From Guptibacillus hwajinpoensis (GTDB lineage Bacteria; Bacillota; Bacilli; Bacillales; Guptibacillaceae): a stretch of DNA of 64,000 bases. Under the pieces are notes generated by a model that saw only the letters and a list, made by a program, of their open reading frames with translations, ran no database searches and was not told the origin of the DNA. Positions 51,784-62,263 of this stretch are shown piece by piece (positions within the stretch are counted from its first letter, which is position 1; the number at the start of each line of letters is the position of its first letter). The stretch covers positions 186,001 through 250,000 of the forward strand of contig NZ_JAIVAE010000002.1 in assembly GCF_020171785.1 (NCBI RefSeq), read 5' to 3'. The translations under genes and the position numbers were made by a program.

Positions 51784-52962
51784 ATGTTAACAGCTCAAAC
51801 AATGAATGGAAATTTGCTCAATCTTGCAGATCGGCAATATCGTCTAGATGAACTTATCCAATTAAGACGTTCCACTTCCTATTTTTGTCCAGGATGTCGA
51901 CAACCTGTCGTCATGAAACTAGGCGAGAAGAGGACCTGGCATTTTGCTCATTATGGAGCTCACACATGTGAAACCCAGTGGGAACGGGAGTCAAACGAGC
52001 ATCTCACCGGAAAGCTTCAGCTCTATGAATGGTTGAAAAAAGATTATTCTAATGTGGAAGTGGAGTATTTTCTAACCAAAACAAATCAGCGCCCCGATTT
52101 ATTTCTTCCTCATTCGCAAACCGCAATAGAATATCAATGCTCTTCTATTGATGACAAACTTCTTACAAAACGAACGCTTTCTTATGAATCAGCAAATATC
52201 CATGTTCAATGGATATTAAGTGCAAAGCGGCTAAAAAGGTCATACCAATCCATTTATACGATGTCTTCAATGGATTGGGCAGCAGCTTCCCACCATCACC
52301 GTTTCCCAACCATTTATTATTATTGTCCCGTCGAACGAAAATTCGCGACTGTCCTTCTTCATCATAGCTTAACTCCCACCAAATTTATTTGTTCCACATT
52401 GTATACCTCTGCATTACAAACATCATACACCCCCCTTTTTACAAAACTTCCTGATTGTAAAGAACAGCTACATTCCTATTCCATTTGGCTTAAGCAAAAG
52501 AAGATTTGGCGCCAAAATCCCCATGGTGAAAGGTCATATGCCTTTTTTTATCTGCGTAAACGTTTATATGCTGGTGGTCATTCAATTCGGTTTTTCCCTT
52601 CAGAAGCCGGCATTCCCTCTGAGGATAATTACTGGATTGAAACACCTGCCTATTTGTGGCAGACGTGGATTCTCCTTTGCTATCTTCCTACTGTTCATTT
52701 CCACAGTGGTTTTACATTTCAGTCATTGTTTCATGCATTTGCACAAGTAATTTCTTCTGGCTTGATTCTACCGAGATATTGTCCAGCTCATATTGACGGT
52801 ATCCGTGCGGCTTTAAAAGGGTATGTAAAGCAATTAGTTCGGTTAAAAGTGTTAAAAGAATGGGATAATGAACGATATGAAAAGCTTTATCAACCGACGA
52901 TTCATAAACAGGTAGAACAGTGCTTTCATTTTGACAACTTGATGCATAAGAAGCTTATTTAG
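51784..52962 (+). CDS. coiA: Competence protein CoiA
   Basis: Nuclease-like competence protein needed for DNA processing in transformation. Zinc-type N-terminus YFCPGCRQPVVMK, then HFAHYGAHTC, and a PD-(D/E)xK-like core RPDLFLPHSQTAIEYQCSS. 392 residues. ATG at 51784 after GAGAGGTG; a GTG one codon earlier is possible. Ends 94 bases before pepF. Confidence 0.92.
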   Translation: MLTAQTMNGNLLNLADRQYRLDELIQLRRSTSYFCPGCRQPVVMKLGEKRTWHFAHYGAHTCETQWERESNEHLTGKLQLYEWLKKDYSNVEVEYFLTKTNQRPDLFLPHSQTAIEYQCSSIDDKLLTKRTLSYESANIHVQWILSAKRLKRSYQSIYTMSSMDWAAASHHHRFPTIYYYCPVERKFATVLLHHSLTPTKFICSTLYTSALQTSYTPLFTKLPDCKEQLHSYSIWLKQKKIWRQNPHGERSYAFFYLRKRLYAGGHSIRFFPSEAGIPSEDNYWIETPAYLWQTWILLCYLPTVHFHSGFTFQSLFHAFAQVISSGLILPRYCPAHIDGIRAALKGYVKQLVRLKVLKEWDNERYEKLYQPTIHKQVEQCFHFDNLMHKKLI

Positions 52963-53056
52963 CTTGCAAGGTTTGTCGAGCGAAATTGTAAGCATCATTA
53001 AGAGAATATGGTACGATAATGAATGTGAGGAAATTATTTGATGGAGGTGTCGATTC

Positions 53057-54874
53057 ATGGAAGAGAAAAAAGTAAATACACTACCTAAAAGAGATGAAAT
53101 TCCAGTTGAAGATACGTGGGAATTAGAAGCGATCTATGAAAACGATCAGAAGTGGGAAGAGGAATTTAATGAAATAAAGGCACTTCTTCCAGAAATGAAG
53201 GAATATAAGGGAAAGCTTGCGGACTCGGCTGATAAGCTATATAACGCACTGCAAAAACAAGATGAAATTACGATTAAACTTGGTAAGCTTTATACATACG
53301 CTCATATGCGCTATGACCAGGATACAACGAATTCGCATTATCAAGGGCTTAATGACCGAGCGGCTAATCTTGCCACACAAGTTAGCAGTGAATTAGCGTT
53401 TGTTGTACCAGAAATTTTAAGCGTACCTGAAGAGACGATTAAGCAATATTTGAGTGACAAGAAAGAATTAACGCTCTATGAGCACGCCCTTGATGAAATT
53501 AACAGAGAGCGGCCACACGTTCTTTCAAAGGAAGAAGAAGCGATCCTAGCAGGTGTGAGCGACGTTACAAGCAGTTCTAGCAATACGTTTGGTATGCTAA
53601 ACAATGCAGATATGAAGTTTCCAACCATTGAAGATGAAAATGGCGAAGAAGTCGAAGTTACACACGGGCGATACATCCGTTTTCTTGAAAGTAGCGATCG
53701 ACGTGTAAGAAAAGATGCGTTTAAAGCTGTATATGATACGTATGGTAAATTTAAAAATACGTTTGCATCTACATTAAGTGGCGCAGTAAAAAAAGATAAT
53801 TATTATGCAAAAGTGAGAAATTATGATTCAGCAAGACAGGCAGCGCTTGATAGTAATAACATTCCGGAAGATGTTTACGACAACCTGATCGAAACCGTGC
53901 ATAACCGCTTGGATTTGCTTCATCGATATGTAAAGTTACGTAAGAAAGCGCTTGGACTTGAGGAGCTTCATATGTATGATATGTATACACCTCTCGTCTC
54001 TGAAGTGAAAATGGAAGTTTCTTATAACGAAGCAAAAGAGTATATCGTAAAAGGGTTAGAACCACTTGGTGAAGAGTACAAGAACATCCTTGAAGAAGGA
54101 TTTTCTAATCGTTGGGTAGATGTTCAAGAGAACGTTGGGAAGAGAAGTGGAGCATACTCGTCTGGAACTTACGGGACGCGTCCTTATATTTTGATGAACT
54201 GGCAAGATAATGTGAATAATCTCTTTACGCTTGCTCATGAGTTTGGTCACTCAGTTCATAGTTATTATACAAGAGAAAACCAGCCATACCCGTATGCAAA
54301 CTATTCAATTTTTGTGGCGGAAGTAGCTTCCACGACGAATGAATCATTGTTAAATCATTATTTACTTGAAAACACTTCAGATAAAAAAGAAAAGCTTTAC
54401 TTATTGAATCACTATTTAGAAGGATTTAGAGGAACAGTATTTAGACAAACGATGTTTGCGGAGTTTGAGCATATGATTCATAAGAAAGCACAGGACGGTG
54501 AGCCACTAACGCCTGATTTACTTTCATCTCTTTACTATGACTTAAACAAGACGTATTTTGGGGAAGATCTTGTGATTGATGATGAGATTGCTCTTGAATG
54601 GGCGAGAATTCCTCATTTTTATTACAACTATTATGTATTTCAATACGCGACAGGATTTAGTGCAGCAGCGTCACTCTCAAATCAAATTCTTGAAGAAGGG
54701 GACGAGGCTGTCTCAAGATATATTGATTTCTTGAAAGCAGGTAGCTCGGACTACCCAATTGAGGTGCTTAAGAAAGCTGGTGTGGATATGACTTCATCTA
54801 AGCCTATCAGTGACGCGTTGGACGTATTTGAATCCATACTAAACGAGATGGAAAACTTGTTGTTCGAAGCCTAA
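53057..54874 (+). CDS. pepF: Oligoendopeptidase F
   Basis: M3-family zinc metallopeptidase that cleaves intracellular oligopeptides, including imported ones. Zinc motif LAHEFGHSVHSYY, with GYTYGT-type GTRPYILMNW block nearby. 605 residues, complete. GGAGGTG precedes ATG. Works downstream of Opp uptake; B. subtilis yjbG. Confidence 0.96.
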   Translation: MEEKKVNTLPKRDEIPVEDTWELEAIYENDQKWEEEFNEIKALLPEMKEYKGKLADSADKLYNALQKQDEITIKLGKLYTYAHMRYDQDTTNSHYQGLNDRAANLATQVSSELAFVVPEILSVPEETIKQYLSDKKELTLYEHALDEINRERPHVLSKEEEAILAGVSDVTSSSSNTFGMLNNADMKFPTIEDENGEEVEVTHGRYIRFLESSDRRVRKDAFKAVYDTYGKFKNTFASTLSGAVKKDNYYAKVRNYDSARQAALDSNNIPEDVYDNLIETVHNRLDLLHRYVKLRKKALGLEELHMYDMYTPLVSEVKMEVSYNEAKEYIVKGLEPLGEEYKNILEEGFSNRWVDVQENVGKRSGAYSSGTYGTRPYILMNWQDNVNNLFTLAHEFGHSVHSYYTRENQPYPYANYSIFVAEVASTTNESLLNHYLLENTSDKKEKLYLLNHYLEGFRGTVFRQTMFAEFEHMIHKKAQDGEPLTPDLLSSLYYDLNKTYFGEDLVIDDEIALEWARIPHFYYNYYVFQYATGFSAAASLSNQILEEGDEAVSRYIDFLKAGSSDYPIEVLKKAGVDMTSSKPISDALDVFESILNEMENLLFEA

Positions 54875-54877
54875 TTG

Positions 54878-54912
54878 AAAGACCTTCTCCACGTTGGAGA
54901 AGGTCTTTTTTA
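54878..54912 (+). terminator. Terminator of pepF
   Basis: AAAGACCTTCTCC / GGAGAAGGTCTTT with loop ACGTT and T-run. Confidence 0.9.
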
Positions 54913-55086
54913 GCGATTAAATCCTCTGAATTGGTTGCGAGAATTGAACATGCTAACAGTAAAGAGAATGGAAGCAAATAAAAGTATTGCTCCAATTGGT
55001 ACCGGAATGAATTTTAGTAGACCCATAAGAAACATAACAAAGCTAATCACAATGAAGGCAATGCCGATTATTAGATAGAAGCGCAT
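54910..55086 (-). CDS. Small membrane protein at the yizD position
   Basis: 58 residues, MRFYLIIGIAFIVISFVMFL then VPIGAILLFASILFTVSMFN, ending NRNQFRGFNR-like. Two membrane segments. GGAGGGAAAATA is just before the ATG. Position between pepF and spxH is that of B. subtilis yizD; homology is inferred from place and size. Confidence 0.7.
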   Translation of the reverse strand: MRFYLIIGIAFIVISFVMFLMGLLKFIPVPIGAILLFASILFTVSMFNSRNQFRGFNR

Positions 55087-55148
55087 TATTTTCCCTCCTC
55101 GACCTATACGTATGTCATATTTGCATCCTTATAACCGTCAGTAATAAG

Positions 55149-55180
55149 CAAAAAAAATAGCCCCACTTGTGGGACCATTC
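55149..55180 (-). terminator. Terminator of the globin-spxH operon
   Basis: Minus strand TGGTCCCAC / GTGGGGCTA hairpin followed by eight T, after the spxH stop. Confidence 0.8.
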
Positions 55181-55187
55181 TTTTTCT

Positions 55188-56111
55188 TTATCCATTTTTA
55201 ACAGTGCGCCAGAAAGAGCCGTGTTTGGCAGGCACTTTCTCAACTTTTTGTTTTAGTGCTAGCTTCTTCATCGCTGCGTCAGCTTCTTCGCAGCTCATGT
55301 CATACACGACTGCAACTTCTTTTGTCGCAACAAAGTGATACCGATCCATAAAAGCATCTAGAGACGGGAGGGGTTCTGGCGTTGGCTTTGTCTTCAACAT
55401 TTCGGTTAGAATCCGAACATATACCTCATAATCATAAAGGCCAGTAATCTTTAGTCCCTCTTCTTCAATGTTTTCATTGAAAAAAACAAGCGTAGGTAGT
55501 TCATTAACTTCCATTTCAGATGAGATTTTCAAATCACATTGAAAGGCTTTTACAGCCGCTTGAGAATGAAGGTCTTTTTTGAATTCGTGAACGTCAAGGC
55601 CCGTTTCTTTAGCAGCTTGAATGAGATTTTCTTCCTTCGTCATATTTTGCTTCTGAATAAAGAGTAGTTCTCTCATTTTGCGAAGGAAGTTAAATCCTGG
55701 TAGCTTTCCCTGCAGTTCTGCAGCCTTGATGGCGATCGATGCAATATAAGGAGTGTCCATAGGGTCCTCATACCATAAATCACCGTCACAGGACATGCCA
55801 GAGCGGCTTGCCGTCCGTTCCCAGCGTTCGGCTACATCAGCGTGTGTTGTGATGCCTTCATTTTTTCGTTTAAACGAGTTAAATGTTTTAATGTTTCCTC
55901 CGACTAAATGTCGGATCCGGAACGTATGTCCATATTCAAGTTGTAGTTTCTTAATCATTGGTTCAAGACCCCAGCAGTCAGGACAGAGAGGATCTATAAA
56001 TGAATATATTTCGATCGGTTTGCCCTTTTGCGTCTGGGCTGAACATGCTACATCGGATTGTCCATTTGGATTGTAAGAATCGCAATAGGAACCAGTTACA
56101 TTCGGTGTCAA
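55188..56111 (-). CDS. spxH: ClpXP adaptor SpxH (YjbH)
   Basis: DsbA/thioredoxin-fold adaptor that targets Spx to ClpXP. The FIDPLCPDCWGLEPM motif holds C43 and C46. 307 residues. Its ATG overlaps the globin gene stop by four bases (ATGA), so coupled translation. Neighbouring YjbI is known in B. subtilis to interact with it. Confidence 0.95.
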   Translation of the reverse strand: MTPNVTGSYCDSYNPNGQSDVACSAQTQKGKPIEIYSFIDPLCPDCWGLEPMIKKLQLEYGHTFRIRHLVGGNIKTFNSFKRKNEGITTHADVAERWERTASRSGMSCDGDLWYEDPMDTPYIASIAIKAAELQGKLPGFNFLRKMRELLFIQKQNMTKEENLIQAAKETGLDVHEFKKDLHSQAAVKAFQCDLKISSEMEVNELPTLVFFNENIEEEGLKITGLYDYEVYVRILTEMLKTKPTPEPLPSLDAFMDRYHFVATKEVAVVYDMSCEEADAAMKKLALKQKVEKVPAKHGSFWRTVKNG

Positions 56112-56503
56112 TTCGATTCTCCTTTCTCTTCCTGATCACCCGAGTTAACCATGTGATGGGCAGTGAACGTTAATCGTGTTAATAGGTGCTCTTTTAGATC
56201 TTCATCGAGTTGTACCTCATCCATCGCATCTTGCATGCATGAAAGCCATGCCGTTGCTCGTCTCGGTGTAATTTCAAAGGGGAGATGTCTCGCTCTTAAC
56301 ATAGGATGTCCATGTTCTTCTGAATATAGCGGAGGACCCCCAAGAAATTGAGTTAGGAATTGAGTTTGTTTTCGAGCTGTTTCAGTTAAATCTTCTGGAA
56401 AGATTGGTTTTAATTCAGGATGCTCGGCAACCCGGTTATAAAAAGCAGTCACAAGCTTTTCTAGCTTTGCACCGCCGATATGATCATACATGTTTTGCTT
56501 CAT
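56108..56503 (-). CDS. yjbI: Truncated hemoglobin, group II (YjbI)
   Basis: 2-on-2 globin, 131 residues. Tyr at B10 (FYNRV, Y22), proximal histidine H73 in RARHLPFEIT, and the Trp of helix G (TAWLSC, W86), all group II (trHbO) traits. First gene of the globin-spxH operon. AAGGGGAAA lies ahead of ATG. Confidence 0.93.
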   Translation of the reverse strand: MKQNMYDHIGGAKLEKLVTAFYNRVAEHPELKPIFPEDLTETARKQTQFLTQFLGGPPLYSEEHGHPMLRARHLPFEITPRRATAWLSCMQDAMDEVQLDEDLKEHLLTRLTFTAHHMVNSGDQEEKGESN

Positions 56504-56601
56504 AATGATTTTCCCCTTTGGCAGGTAGAACCTTATTTCAACTTCATTTTAGCAACCTCCCTACGTAACAGCAAATAATCCGATTTGAAATCATTGCCAA
56601 A

Positions 56602-56633
56602 CAAAAAAGAACAGGCCGTTTAGACCTGTTCTT
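56602..56633 (-). terminator. Terminator overlapping the yjbK stop
   Basis: Minus strand AAGAACAGG / CCTGTTCTT then TTTTT. The left arm is encoded by the final codons (SQEQV). Confidence 0.85.
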
Positions 56634-57195
56634 GGGAAGCAAGAAAGAAGCGTAAGATCTTGTTCTTTGCCTCTCGCTTTGGTATCTCATGCTTCTGAAG
56701 GAGGTGAATAAAAGCACGTTCCCCAGCTTCAAAAGCACTAACTTCAAATTCGAGTTCAAAATCTTCTCGGTTAAGGTATTCGCTATGATCAAGAACGAGA
56801 AGTCCTTCATCCAGCATGTATTCTGCACGATGTGTTGTTAACCGCCCTAAATGGATAAGCTGATCCTGAATACCGAACGCTTGTAGTTGAGTTAAGACTT
56901 CTCCTTCGGGTAAAGTAGCACTTTTCTTAATCGCTTCAAATGTTTCAAATGAAATTGGCTGATGTGTTTCAAGCAATCCTTCTTCTGCTGGTTGCTTTAA
57001 TGTTAAGACATACTGATCTTTTTTGTTACGAACGCGCAATGCAGCTCCATTTTCTCGAATTTGAAAATCAGCTGTATCAAAATAATCGTTCGTTTGTGAC
57101 TTGATATCATTTTCCAACTTATAAGCAGCAAGTAAAGAAGTATATTCTTCTTTCGTTAGCATATTTTTAAATTCAATTTCTAGCTCCTGTGCCAA
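56620..57195 (-). CDS. yjbK: CYTH-domain triphosphate-tunnel protein (YjbK)
   Basis: Binds triphosphates through the CYTH tunnel; bacterial members are inorganic triphosphatases or similar. The ExExK signature is ELEIEFK near the start, with YFDTADFQI, ALRVRNKKDQYVLTLK and ELEFEV following. 191 residues from TTG, 8 bases after AGGAGG. Divergent from yjbL. Confidence 0.9.
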   Translation of the reverse strand: MAQELEIEFKNMLTKEEYTSLLAAYKLENDIKSQTNDYFDTADFQIRENGAALRVRNKKDQYVLTLKQPAEEGLLETHQPISFETFEAIKKSATLPEGEVLTQLQAFGIQDQLIHLGRLTTHRAEYMLDEGLLVLDHSEYLNREDFELEFEVSAFEAGERAFIHLLQKHEIPKREAKNKILRFFLASQEQV

Positions 57196-57335
57196 ATACG
57201 AGTCCTCCTATTTTGTTAGATATAAAAGAATTATGGCATATGTCTTGAAACAGAACAACAACGATGAAATACCCCAATGCAATATGATAAACTATTAGGT
57301 GATACATAATGGAAAGATTGAGAGGAGAGGTATTT

Positions 57336-57716
57336 GTGCCAGAACAATACTACATTATAACAGGGGAACTAACCGATCACACACTTACCTTTGGTTTGAA
57401 TGAAAACGTTGATCTAAGCCTCTATAAAGCGACAGGTAACATGCTAGTGGATTCAGATTCCTTATCGTTTGTTTATTTACTTGACGGGGGAGAAGGCTAT
57501 ACATACATTCGATTCCAGGAAGAAGTTTGGCCCATGTTAGCAAATGTTCTTGAACAGGACGTGAACGTTACTGTTACTTCTGAACACGGTTCATCGTTAG
57601 AACTTGTTGATCTAAAAGAGGAACTTGGCTACCTCATTGAGAATATTAAAGGTAATTCGAACTATGGAGAAGACATGAATCAAGCTGTTGAGAAAATATT
57701 TCTAACAGCCTCGTAA
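57336..57716 (+). CDS. yjbL: UPF0738 family protein (YjbL)
   Basis: 126 residues. Family blocks DSDSLSFVYLLDGGEGYTYI and the ending ELGYLIENIKGNSNYGEDM. Function unknown. GTG at 57336 follows GGAGAGG by 5 bases and gives a family-like N-terminus; an ATG at 57309 behind AGGTGA is the alternative. The relQ gene follows 26 bases later. Confidence 0.85.
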   Translation: MPEQYYIITGELTDHTLTFGLNENVDLSLYKATGNMLVDSDSLSFVYLLDGGEGYTYIRFQEEVWPMLANVLEQDVNVTVTSEHGSSLELVDLKEELGYLIENIKGNSNYGEDMNQAVEKIFLTAS

Positions 57717-57742
57717 TAGATATCGTCGTTGGTGGTGGTTGG

Positions 57743-58384
57743 ATGAAAAATTGGGAAGAATTTTTAGCCCCTTATAAGCAAGCAGTAAACGAGCTAAAGA
57801 TCAAGTTAAAAGGTCTCCGTGAGCAGTTTGAAAAAGCCGATGATCATTCTCCTGTTGAATTTGTAACGGGGCGAGTGAAGCCCATTTCGAGCATTCTTGA
57901 TAAGGCAAAAAACAAAAAGATTTCGCTCGACCGGTTGCAAGAGGAGATGCATGACATTGCTGGGGTACGGGTTATGTGTCAGTTTGTGGAGGATATTAAT
58001 AAGGTGATCCATCACCTTCGTGGAAGAAAAGACTTCGATATCATTGAAGAACGTGACTATGTGACGAATCAAAAAGTAAGTGGCTACCGTTCTTATCATG
58101 TGGTTGTACAGTATCCCGTTCAAACAATTCAAGGTGAACAAATGCTTCTTGTTGAAATTCAGATACGCACATTAGCGATGAATTTCTGGGCAACAATTGA
58201 GCATTCGCTTAATTATAAATACAACAAGAAAATTCCAGAAGACGTTAAGAAACGACTTCAGCGTGCAGCTGAAGCGGCTTCTAAATTAGATGATGAAATG
58301 TCTGAAATACGCGGTGAAATCAAGGAAGCTCAAAAAGTATTTATGCAAAAAAAAGAAAATGAACAAAAGAAAGCTGAAAATTAA
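57743..58384 (+). CDS. relQ: Small alarmone synthetase RelQ (YjbM)
   Basis: Single-domain (p)ppGpp synthetase. [15 protein letters not shown] (substrate-binding arginine/lysine), [12 protein letters not shown], and [17 protein letters not shown] are the synthetase motifs; there is no hydrolase or ACT domain. 213 residues, typical. Operon with yjbL, nadK and yjbO. Confidence 0.94.
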   Translation: MKNWEEFLAPYKQAVNELKIKLKGLREQFEKADDHSPVEFVTGRVKPISSILDKAKNKKISLDRLQEEMHDIAGVRVMCQFVEDINKVIHHLRGRKDFDIIEERDYVTNQKVSGYRSYHVVVQYPVQTIQGEQMLLVEIQIRTLAMNFWATIEHSLNYKYNKKIPEDVKKRLQRAAEAASKLDDEMSEIRGEIKEAQKVFMQKKENEQKKAEN

Positions 58385-58403
58385 AGTAGACGAGGTGCCT
58401 ATA

Positions 58404-59204
58404 GTGAAATTTGCGGTAAAGTCCAAAGGGGATCAAACCTCCAACCAACTTCAGCAGCGAATTAAAAATTATTTGCGTGATTTTGATCTAGACTATGATG
58501 AAGCAGAACCGGATATTGTGATTTCAGTTGGCGGTGATGGAACGCTACTCCATGCGTTTCACCATTATCAAGACCGATTGGCAGATACAGCGTTTGTTGG
58601 TGTACATACCGGGCATCTCGGATTTTACGCTGACTGGACGCCTGAAGAAGTCGAAAAGCTAGTGATTCATATTGCAAGAACCCCTTTTCAAATTGTGGAA
58701 TACCCACTGCTTGAAGTAACGGTTCGTTATTTGAATAGCTCGAAAGAAAATCGTTACCTCGCTCTAAATGAGTGCACCGTGAAGAGCGTAGAAGGTTCGC
58801 TCGTCATGAATGTGGAAATCAAAGGCGACTTATTTGAAACGTTTCGTGGCGATGGGCTATGCATTTCTACTCCTTCTGGAAGCACAGCTTATAATAAAGC
58901 ATTAGGAGGCGCGATTATTCATCCGGCGCTTCCTTCGATTCAGCTTTCTGAGATGGCGTCCATTAATAATCGCGTCTTTCGTACAGTAGGGTCACCACTA
59001 GTCCTACCGCAACATCATACGTGTCTTTTAAGACCTGTTAACGACGCTGATTTTCAAATTACAATCGATCATCTTTTTCTCCTTCAAAAAGATGTAAAGT
59101 CGATTCAATATCGAGTGGCTGAAGAGAAAGTTCGATTTGCGCGTTTCAGACCATTTCCATTTTGGAAAAGGGTAAAAGAATCTTTTGTAGATGAAGTATA
59201 TTAA
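58404..59204 (+). CDS. nadK: NAD kinase
   Basis: Phosphorylates NAD to NADP. GGDGT motif with catalytic D45 ([11 protein letters not shown]), NECTVK, and [14 protein letters not shown]. 266 residues from GTG at 58404 with GAGGTG 6 bases upstream; the ORF start at 58290 lies inside relQ and is wrong. Fixed place after relQ as in B. subtilis (yjbN). Confidence 0.95.
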   Translation: MKFAVKSKGDQTSNQLQQRIKNYLRDFDLDYDEAEPDIVISVGGDGTLLHAFHHYQDRLADTAFVGVHTGHLGFYADWTPEEVEKLVIHIARTPFQIVEYPLLEVTVRYLNSSKENRYLALNECTVKSVEGSLVMNVEIKGDLFETFRGDGLCISTPSGSTAYNKALGGAIIHPALPSIQLSEMASINNRVFRTVGSPLVLPQHHTCLLRPVNDADFQITIDHLFLLQKDVKSIQYRVAEEKVRFARFRPFPFWKRVKESFVDEVY

Positions 59205-59273
59205 GAAAAGACAGTACTGTTCAATTTTGGACAGTGCTTTCTTTTTGCTAACTTAGTGATGAGGTGATCTTTA

Positions 59274-60161
59274 TTGGAAGTGAAAATGAACTGGACGGTT
59301 TTAAATCAAGAAGCAGGCATGATGCTAAGAGAATTTCTTTTAAGAGAAAAGAACATATCACGAAGTATGTTAACGGATATCAAGTTTAAAGGCGGGTCCT
59401 TGTTAGTAAATGGGTTCCACCAAAATGTAAGGACCATTTTAAATAAGGGTGATGTCGTCGAAGTAGTTTTCCCTGAAGAACAAATAAGCGACACGATGTA
59501 CCCCAAACAATTGCCATTAAGGATTTGCTATGAAGATGATCACTTTTTGCTAATTAATAAGCAAGCATATCTTCCAACAATCCCTTCTCGTCATTCGACA
59601 GCATCACTTGCGGAGGGGGTTTTGCATTATTATAAAACAAGCAACTTAAACAGAACCATTCACGCAGTCAATCGCCTTGATCGTGATACGTCAGGTCTCG
59701 TTCTCTTTGCAAAACATCGTTACGCTCATGATCTTCTTTCAAAACAGCAGAAAAATAAAGAAATGAAACGATCTTATCTTGCGTTAGTACACGGTGAGCT
59801 CGAAGAAGATGGTGAAGTAGAAGCCCCAATAGGAAGGAAGGATGATAGTATTATTGAAAGAACAGTGCGATCAGATGGACAGTATGCTTTAACCAGGTAT
59901 CATACAGTGAAGCGATACAACCATTTCTCTCTTCTCCAATTATCCTTACAAACAGGGCGTACACACCAAATTAGAGTGCATATGGCTCATTTAGGTCATC
60001 CACTGTTAGGGGATGATCTTTATGGAGGATGGAAGGACCTTATCTCAAGACAGGCGTTACATAGTTCAAAGCTTGAGTTTTATCATCCTTTCTTACAGAA
60101 AAAGCTCCGATTTGAAGCGGAGCTTGATGATGATATGAGAACTCTTACTGAAATGAAGTGA
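59274..60161 (+). CDS. RluA-family pseudouridine synthase (YjbO)
   Basis: RNA pseudouridine synthase with an N-terminal S4-like segment ([15 protein letters not shown]) and the catalytic [15 protein letters not shown] (D136). [23 protein letters not shown] is the second hallmark. 295 residues from TTG (AGGTGAT 6 bases ahead); ATG at 59286 is possible. 3' end overlaps prpE by 17 bases on the opposite strand. Confidence 0.92.
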   Translation: MEVKMNWTVLNQEAGMMLREFLLREKNISRSMLTDIKFKGGSLLVNGFHQNVRTILNKGDVVEVVFPEEQISDTMYPKQLPLRICYEDDHFLLINKQAYLPTIPSRHSTASLAEGVLHYYKTSNLNRTIHAVNRLDRDTSGLVLFAKHRYAHDLLSKQQKNKEMKRSYLALVHGELEEDGEVEAPIGRKDDSIIERTVRSDGQYALTRYHTVKRYNHFSLLQLSLQTGRTHQIRVHMAHLGHPLLGDDLYGGWKDLISRQALHSSKLEFYHPFLQKKLRFEAELDDDMRTLTEMK

Positions 60162-60879
60162 ATTTCTCTGCGATATAAGGCATGGAGGACGGGACCGATG
60201 TGGTTTTCAACTCAGGATAGCTAAGCGCTGTTAATTTCCCACCGAAGACGCAGCCGGTATCAATGTTCACAGTATGATTGACCCACCTTGGTTCTAAAAC
60301 AGGGGTGTGACCATAGACAATAAGCGCACCACCTTCATATTGACTTGCCCAGTCTTTGCGAATAGGCATCCCGTTTGGATGGGATTCGCCTGTTATGTCG
60401 CCGTAAAGTACGAAGGTTTTTACTTTTTTCCCAACTTGTCCAATGTATTTCTCTGGTATCCCAGCATGAGCAGCAATCAATTCTCCATCATCAAGAGACA
60501 AATAAAGCGGGGCATTCTCATATAGCGCAATGAACAATTCTTTCATCATCGTACGGTCTCGAGGTGGTAACGCATTAAGTTCTGCCACCGTTGTCTCAAG
60601 ACCGTGAGTTTGCTGAACGTTCCTGCCAATTAAGTAGCGATAGAATTTATTACAATGATTTCCAGGGCAATAGAACGCCTGTCCACTTGTCACGAGTTGA
60701 GAAACAACTTTGACAACCGCTAGAGAGTCGTTCCCTCGATCTGTAATATCGCCAGGGAAAACAAGTTTTCTCCCATCAGGATGAACGGGAACGCCACTAC
60801 CCCAGTCATATCCAAGGCGTATCGTGAGCGTCTTCAATTCATCATAGCATCCGTGTATATCACTGATTATGTCGAACAC
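60145..60879 (-). CDS. prpE: PrpE metallophosphatase (Ap4A hydrolase / spore germination phosphatase)
   Basis: Calcineurin-like phosphatase: DIHGCYDEL (D7, H9), [34 protein letters not shown]. 244 residues from GTG with GGAGGG upstream. B. subtilis PrpE hydrolyses Ap4A and affects spore germination. Converges on yjbO. Confidence 0.93.
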   Translation of the reverse strand: MFDIISDIHGCYDELKTLTIRLGYDWGSGVPVHPDGRKLVFPGDITDRGNDSLAVVKVVSQLVTSGQAFYCPGNHCNKFYRYLIGRNVQQTHGLETTVAELNALPPRDRTMMKELFIALYENAPLYLSLDDGELIAAHAGIPEKYIGQVGKKVKTFVLYGDITGESHPNGMPIRKDWASQYEGGALIVYGHTPVLEPRWVNHTVNIDTGCVFGGKLTALSYPELKTTSVPSSMPYIAEKFTSFQ

Positions 60880-60952
60880 TTCTTATTCCCTCCTTTTATC
60901 TTCTATCTTTTCCCTATAGGTAGAACAAGTATCATCATGAATCTAAGTTCCA

Positions 60953-60985
60953 TAAAAAAATAACCTGCCGGATTGGCAGGTTATT
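60953..60985 (-). terminator. Terminator of the RodA/FtsW-like gene
   Basis: Minus strand AATAACCTGCC / GGCAGGTTATT followed by TTTTTT. Confidence 0.9.
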
Positions 60986-62165
60986 CAAACATATACGTTT
61001 TTGTGCGTGAGCGAACGTTTAAGACAAGACCAACTGCAATCATGTAGGTCAAAAGGGCACTTCCCCCGTAGCTGACAAAAGGTAAAGGAATTCCGGTGAT
61101 CGGTAAGATTCGAATCGTCATTCCAATGTTTTGAAATACTTGGAACGTAAGCATGCCGATAACACCAGCACAAAGATAGCTTCCGAATGATTCATTGCTT
61201 TCAAGAGCGGTATGAATCATGCGATAAATGAGCATGAAGAAAATCGAAATCGTAATGCTTGCACCAATGAAACCAAATTCTTCTCCGATAACGGCAAATA
61301 TAAAGTCAGTGTGTGCTTCAGGAAAGTAAACAGTCCCATCTGCATAGCCCTTTCCTTCAAGTTTACCTGACCCAATTGCTAGAATCGCTTTCGTAGCTTG
61401 ATAGCCAGCGTCCGCATATTCTTCTGGAGCAAGCCAGCCGTAGAACCGGGCTAGTTGATACTCATCAAGTAAGTATGCCTTAAAGAAAGCAGGGAACTTG
61501 AAGAAGATAAACACTAATGCGGAAATACCAGCAACACCTATTAAACTTAAAAGAGAAAGAAGTCTCCAACGTACGCCGGATACTAGCGTGATACTAACAA
61601 CAATTGCTGTAAATACCATTGCTGTACCAAGGTCAGGCTGAGCCATAACAATAAGCAGAGGAGCAGCGGCAATACCGAAGATCTTCGCTAAAAGGATCAG
61701 ATCTGTCTGAATGGTTTTTGATGGATGTTTTTCATGATGCGAGACAGAAGCTGAAGCAATGGCAATAATTAAAAAAATCTTCATAAACTCAGATGGCTGC
61801 ACACTTCCGAGACCAGGAAGAACGAACCAGCTTTTGGCACCATTTCGAATTGGCGCGATTTGATAACTTCCAATATATTCTGGACTTACTGCTAATAAAA
61901 TTAGAAGAAGAATTCCAAATCCGTAGAGATACCAGGAAAGCTGCCTAAAGCGATCGAAATCAATGACCAGTGTGAGCGAAAGCACGAACGCACCTACGAA
62001 ATACCATGTAAGCTGTCTTCCTGCAAAGTTAAAGTTTTTTAATTCTCCGGGTAGTGAAGCTTGCGCGCTGTAAATAGCAACAGTACTGATACACATAAGA
62101 AGAAATACAAAGAACAAAAGTGTAAAATCTATTTGTTGCCATGGTGTTTGATTGTCATTGTTCAT
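60981..62165 (-). CDS. FtsW/RodA/SpoVE (SEDS) family protein, RodA-like
   Basis: Peptidoglycan glycosyltransferase with about ten membrane helices. Conserved NGAKSWFVLPGLGSVQPSEFMK, QPDLGTAMV (catalytic aspartate), EAHTDFIFAVIGEEFGFIG and LPFVSYGGSALL. 394 residues. Closer to RodA-type by its motifs; no partner PBP is next to it. It is not part of the B. subtilis order at this point. Confidence 0.9.
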   Translation of the reverse strand: MNNDNQTPWQQIDFTLLFFVFLLMCISTVAIYSAQASLPGELKNFNFAGRQLTWYFVGAFVLSLTLVIDFDRFRQLSWYLYGFGILLLILLAVSPEYIGSYQIAPIRNGAKSWFVLPGLGSVQPSEFMKIFLIIAIASASVSHHEKHPSKTIQTDLILLAKIFGIAAAPLLIVMAQPDLGTAMVFTAIVVSITLVSGVRWRLLSLLSLIGVAGISALVFIFFKFPAFFKAYLLDEYQLARFYGWLAPEEYADAGYQATKAILAIGSGKLEGKGYADGTVYFPEAHTDFIFAVIGEEFGFIGASITISIFFMLIYRMIHTALESNESFGSYLCAGVIGMLTFQVFQNIGMTIRILPITGIPLPFVSYGGSALLTYMIAVGLVLNVRSRTKTYMFE

Positions 62166-62263
62166 GATATAATCCTTTCTAAAGAAAAGCGTTCCTTCTT
62201 TTAATCACATTTCCTATCTTATCTGAAATCCTTCCGTTTGCAAATCGGTTCCTGTATTTATTT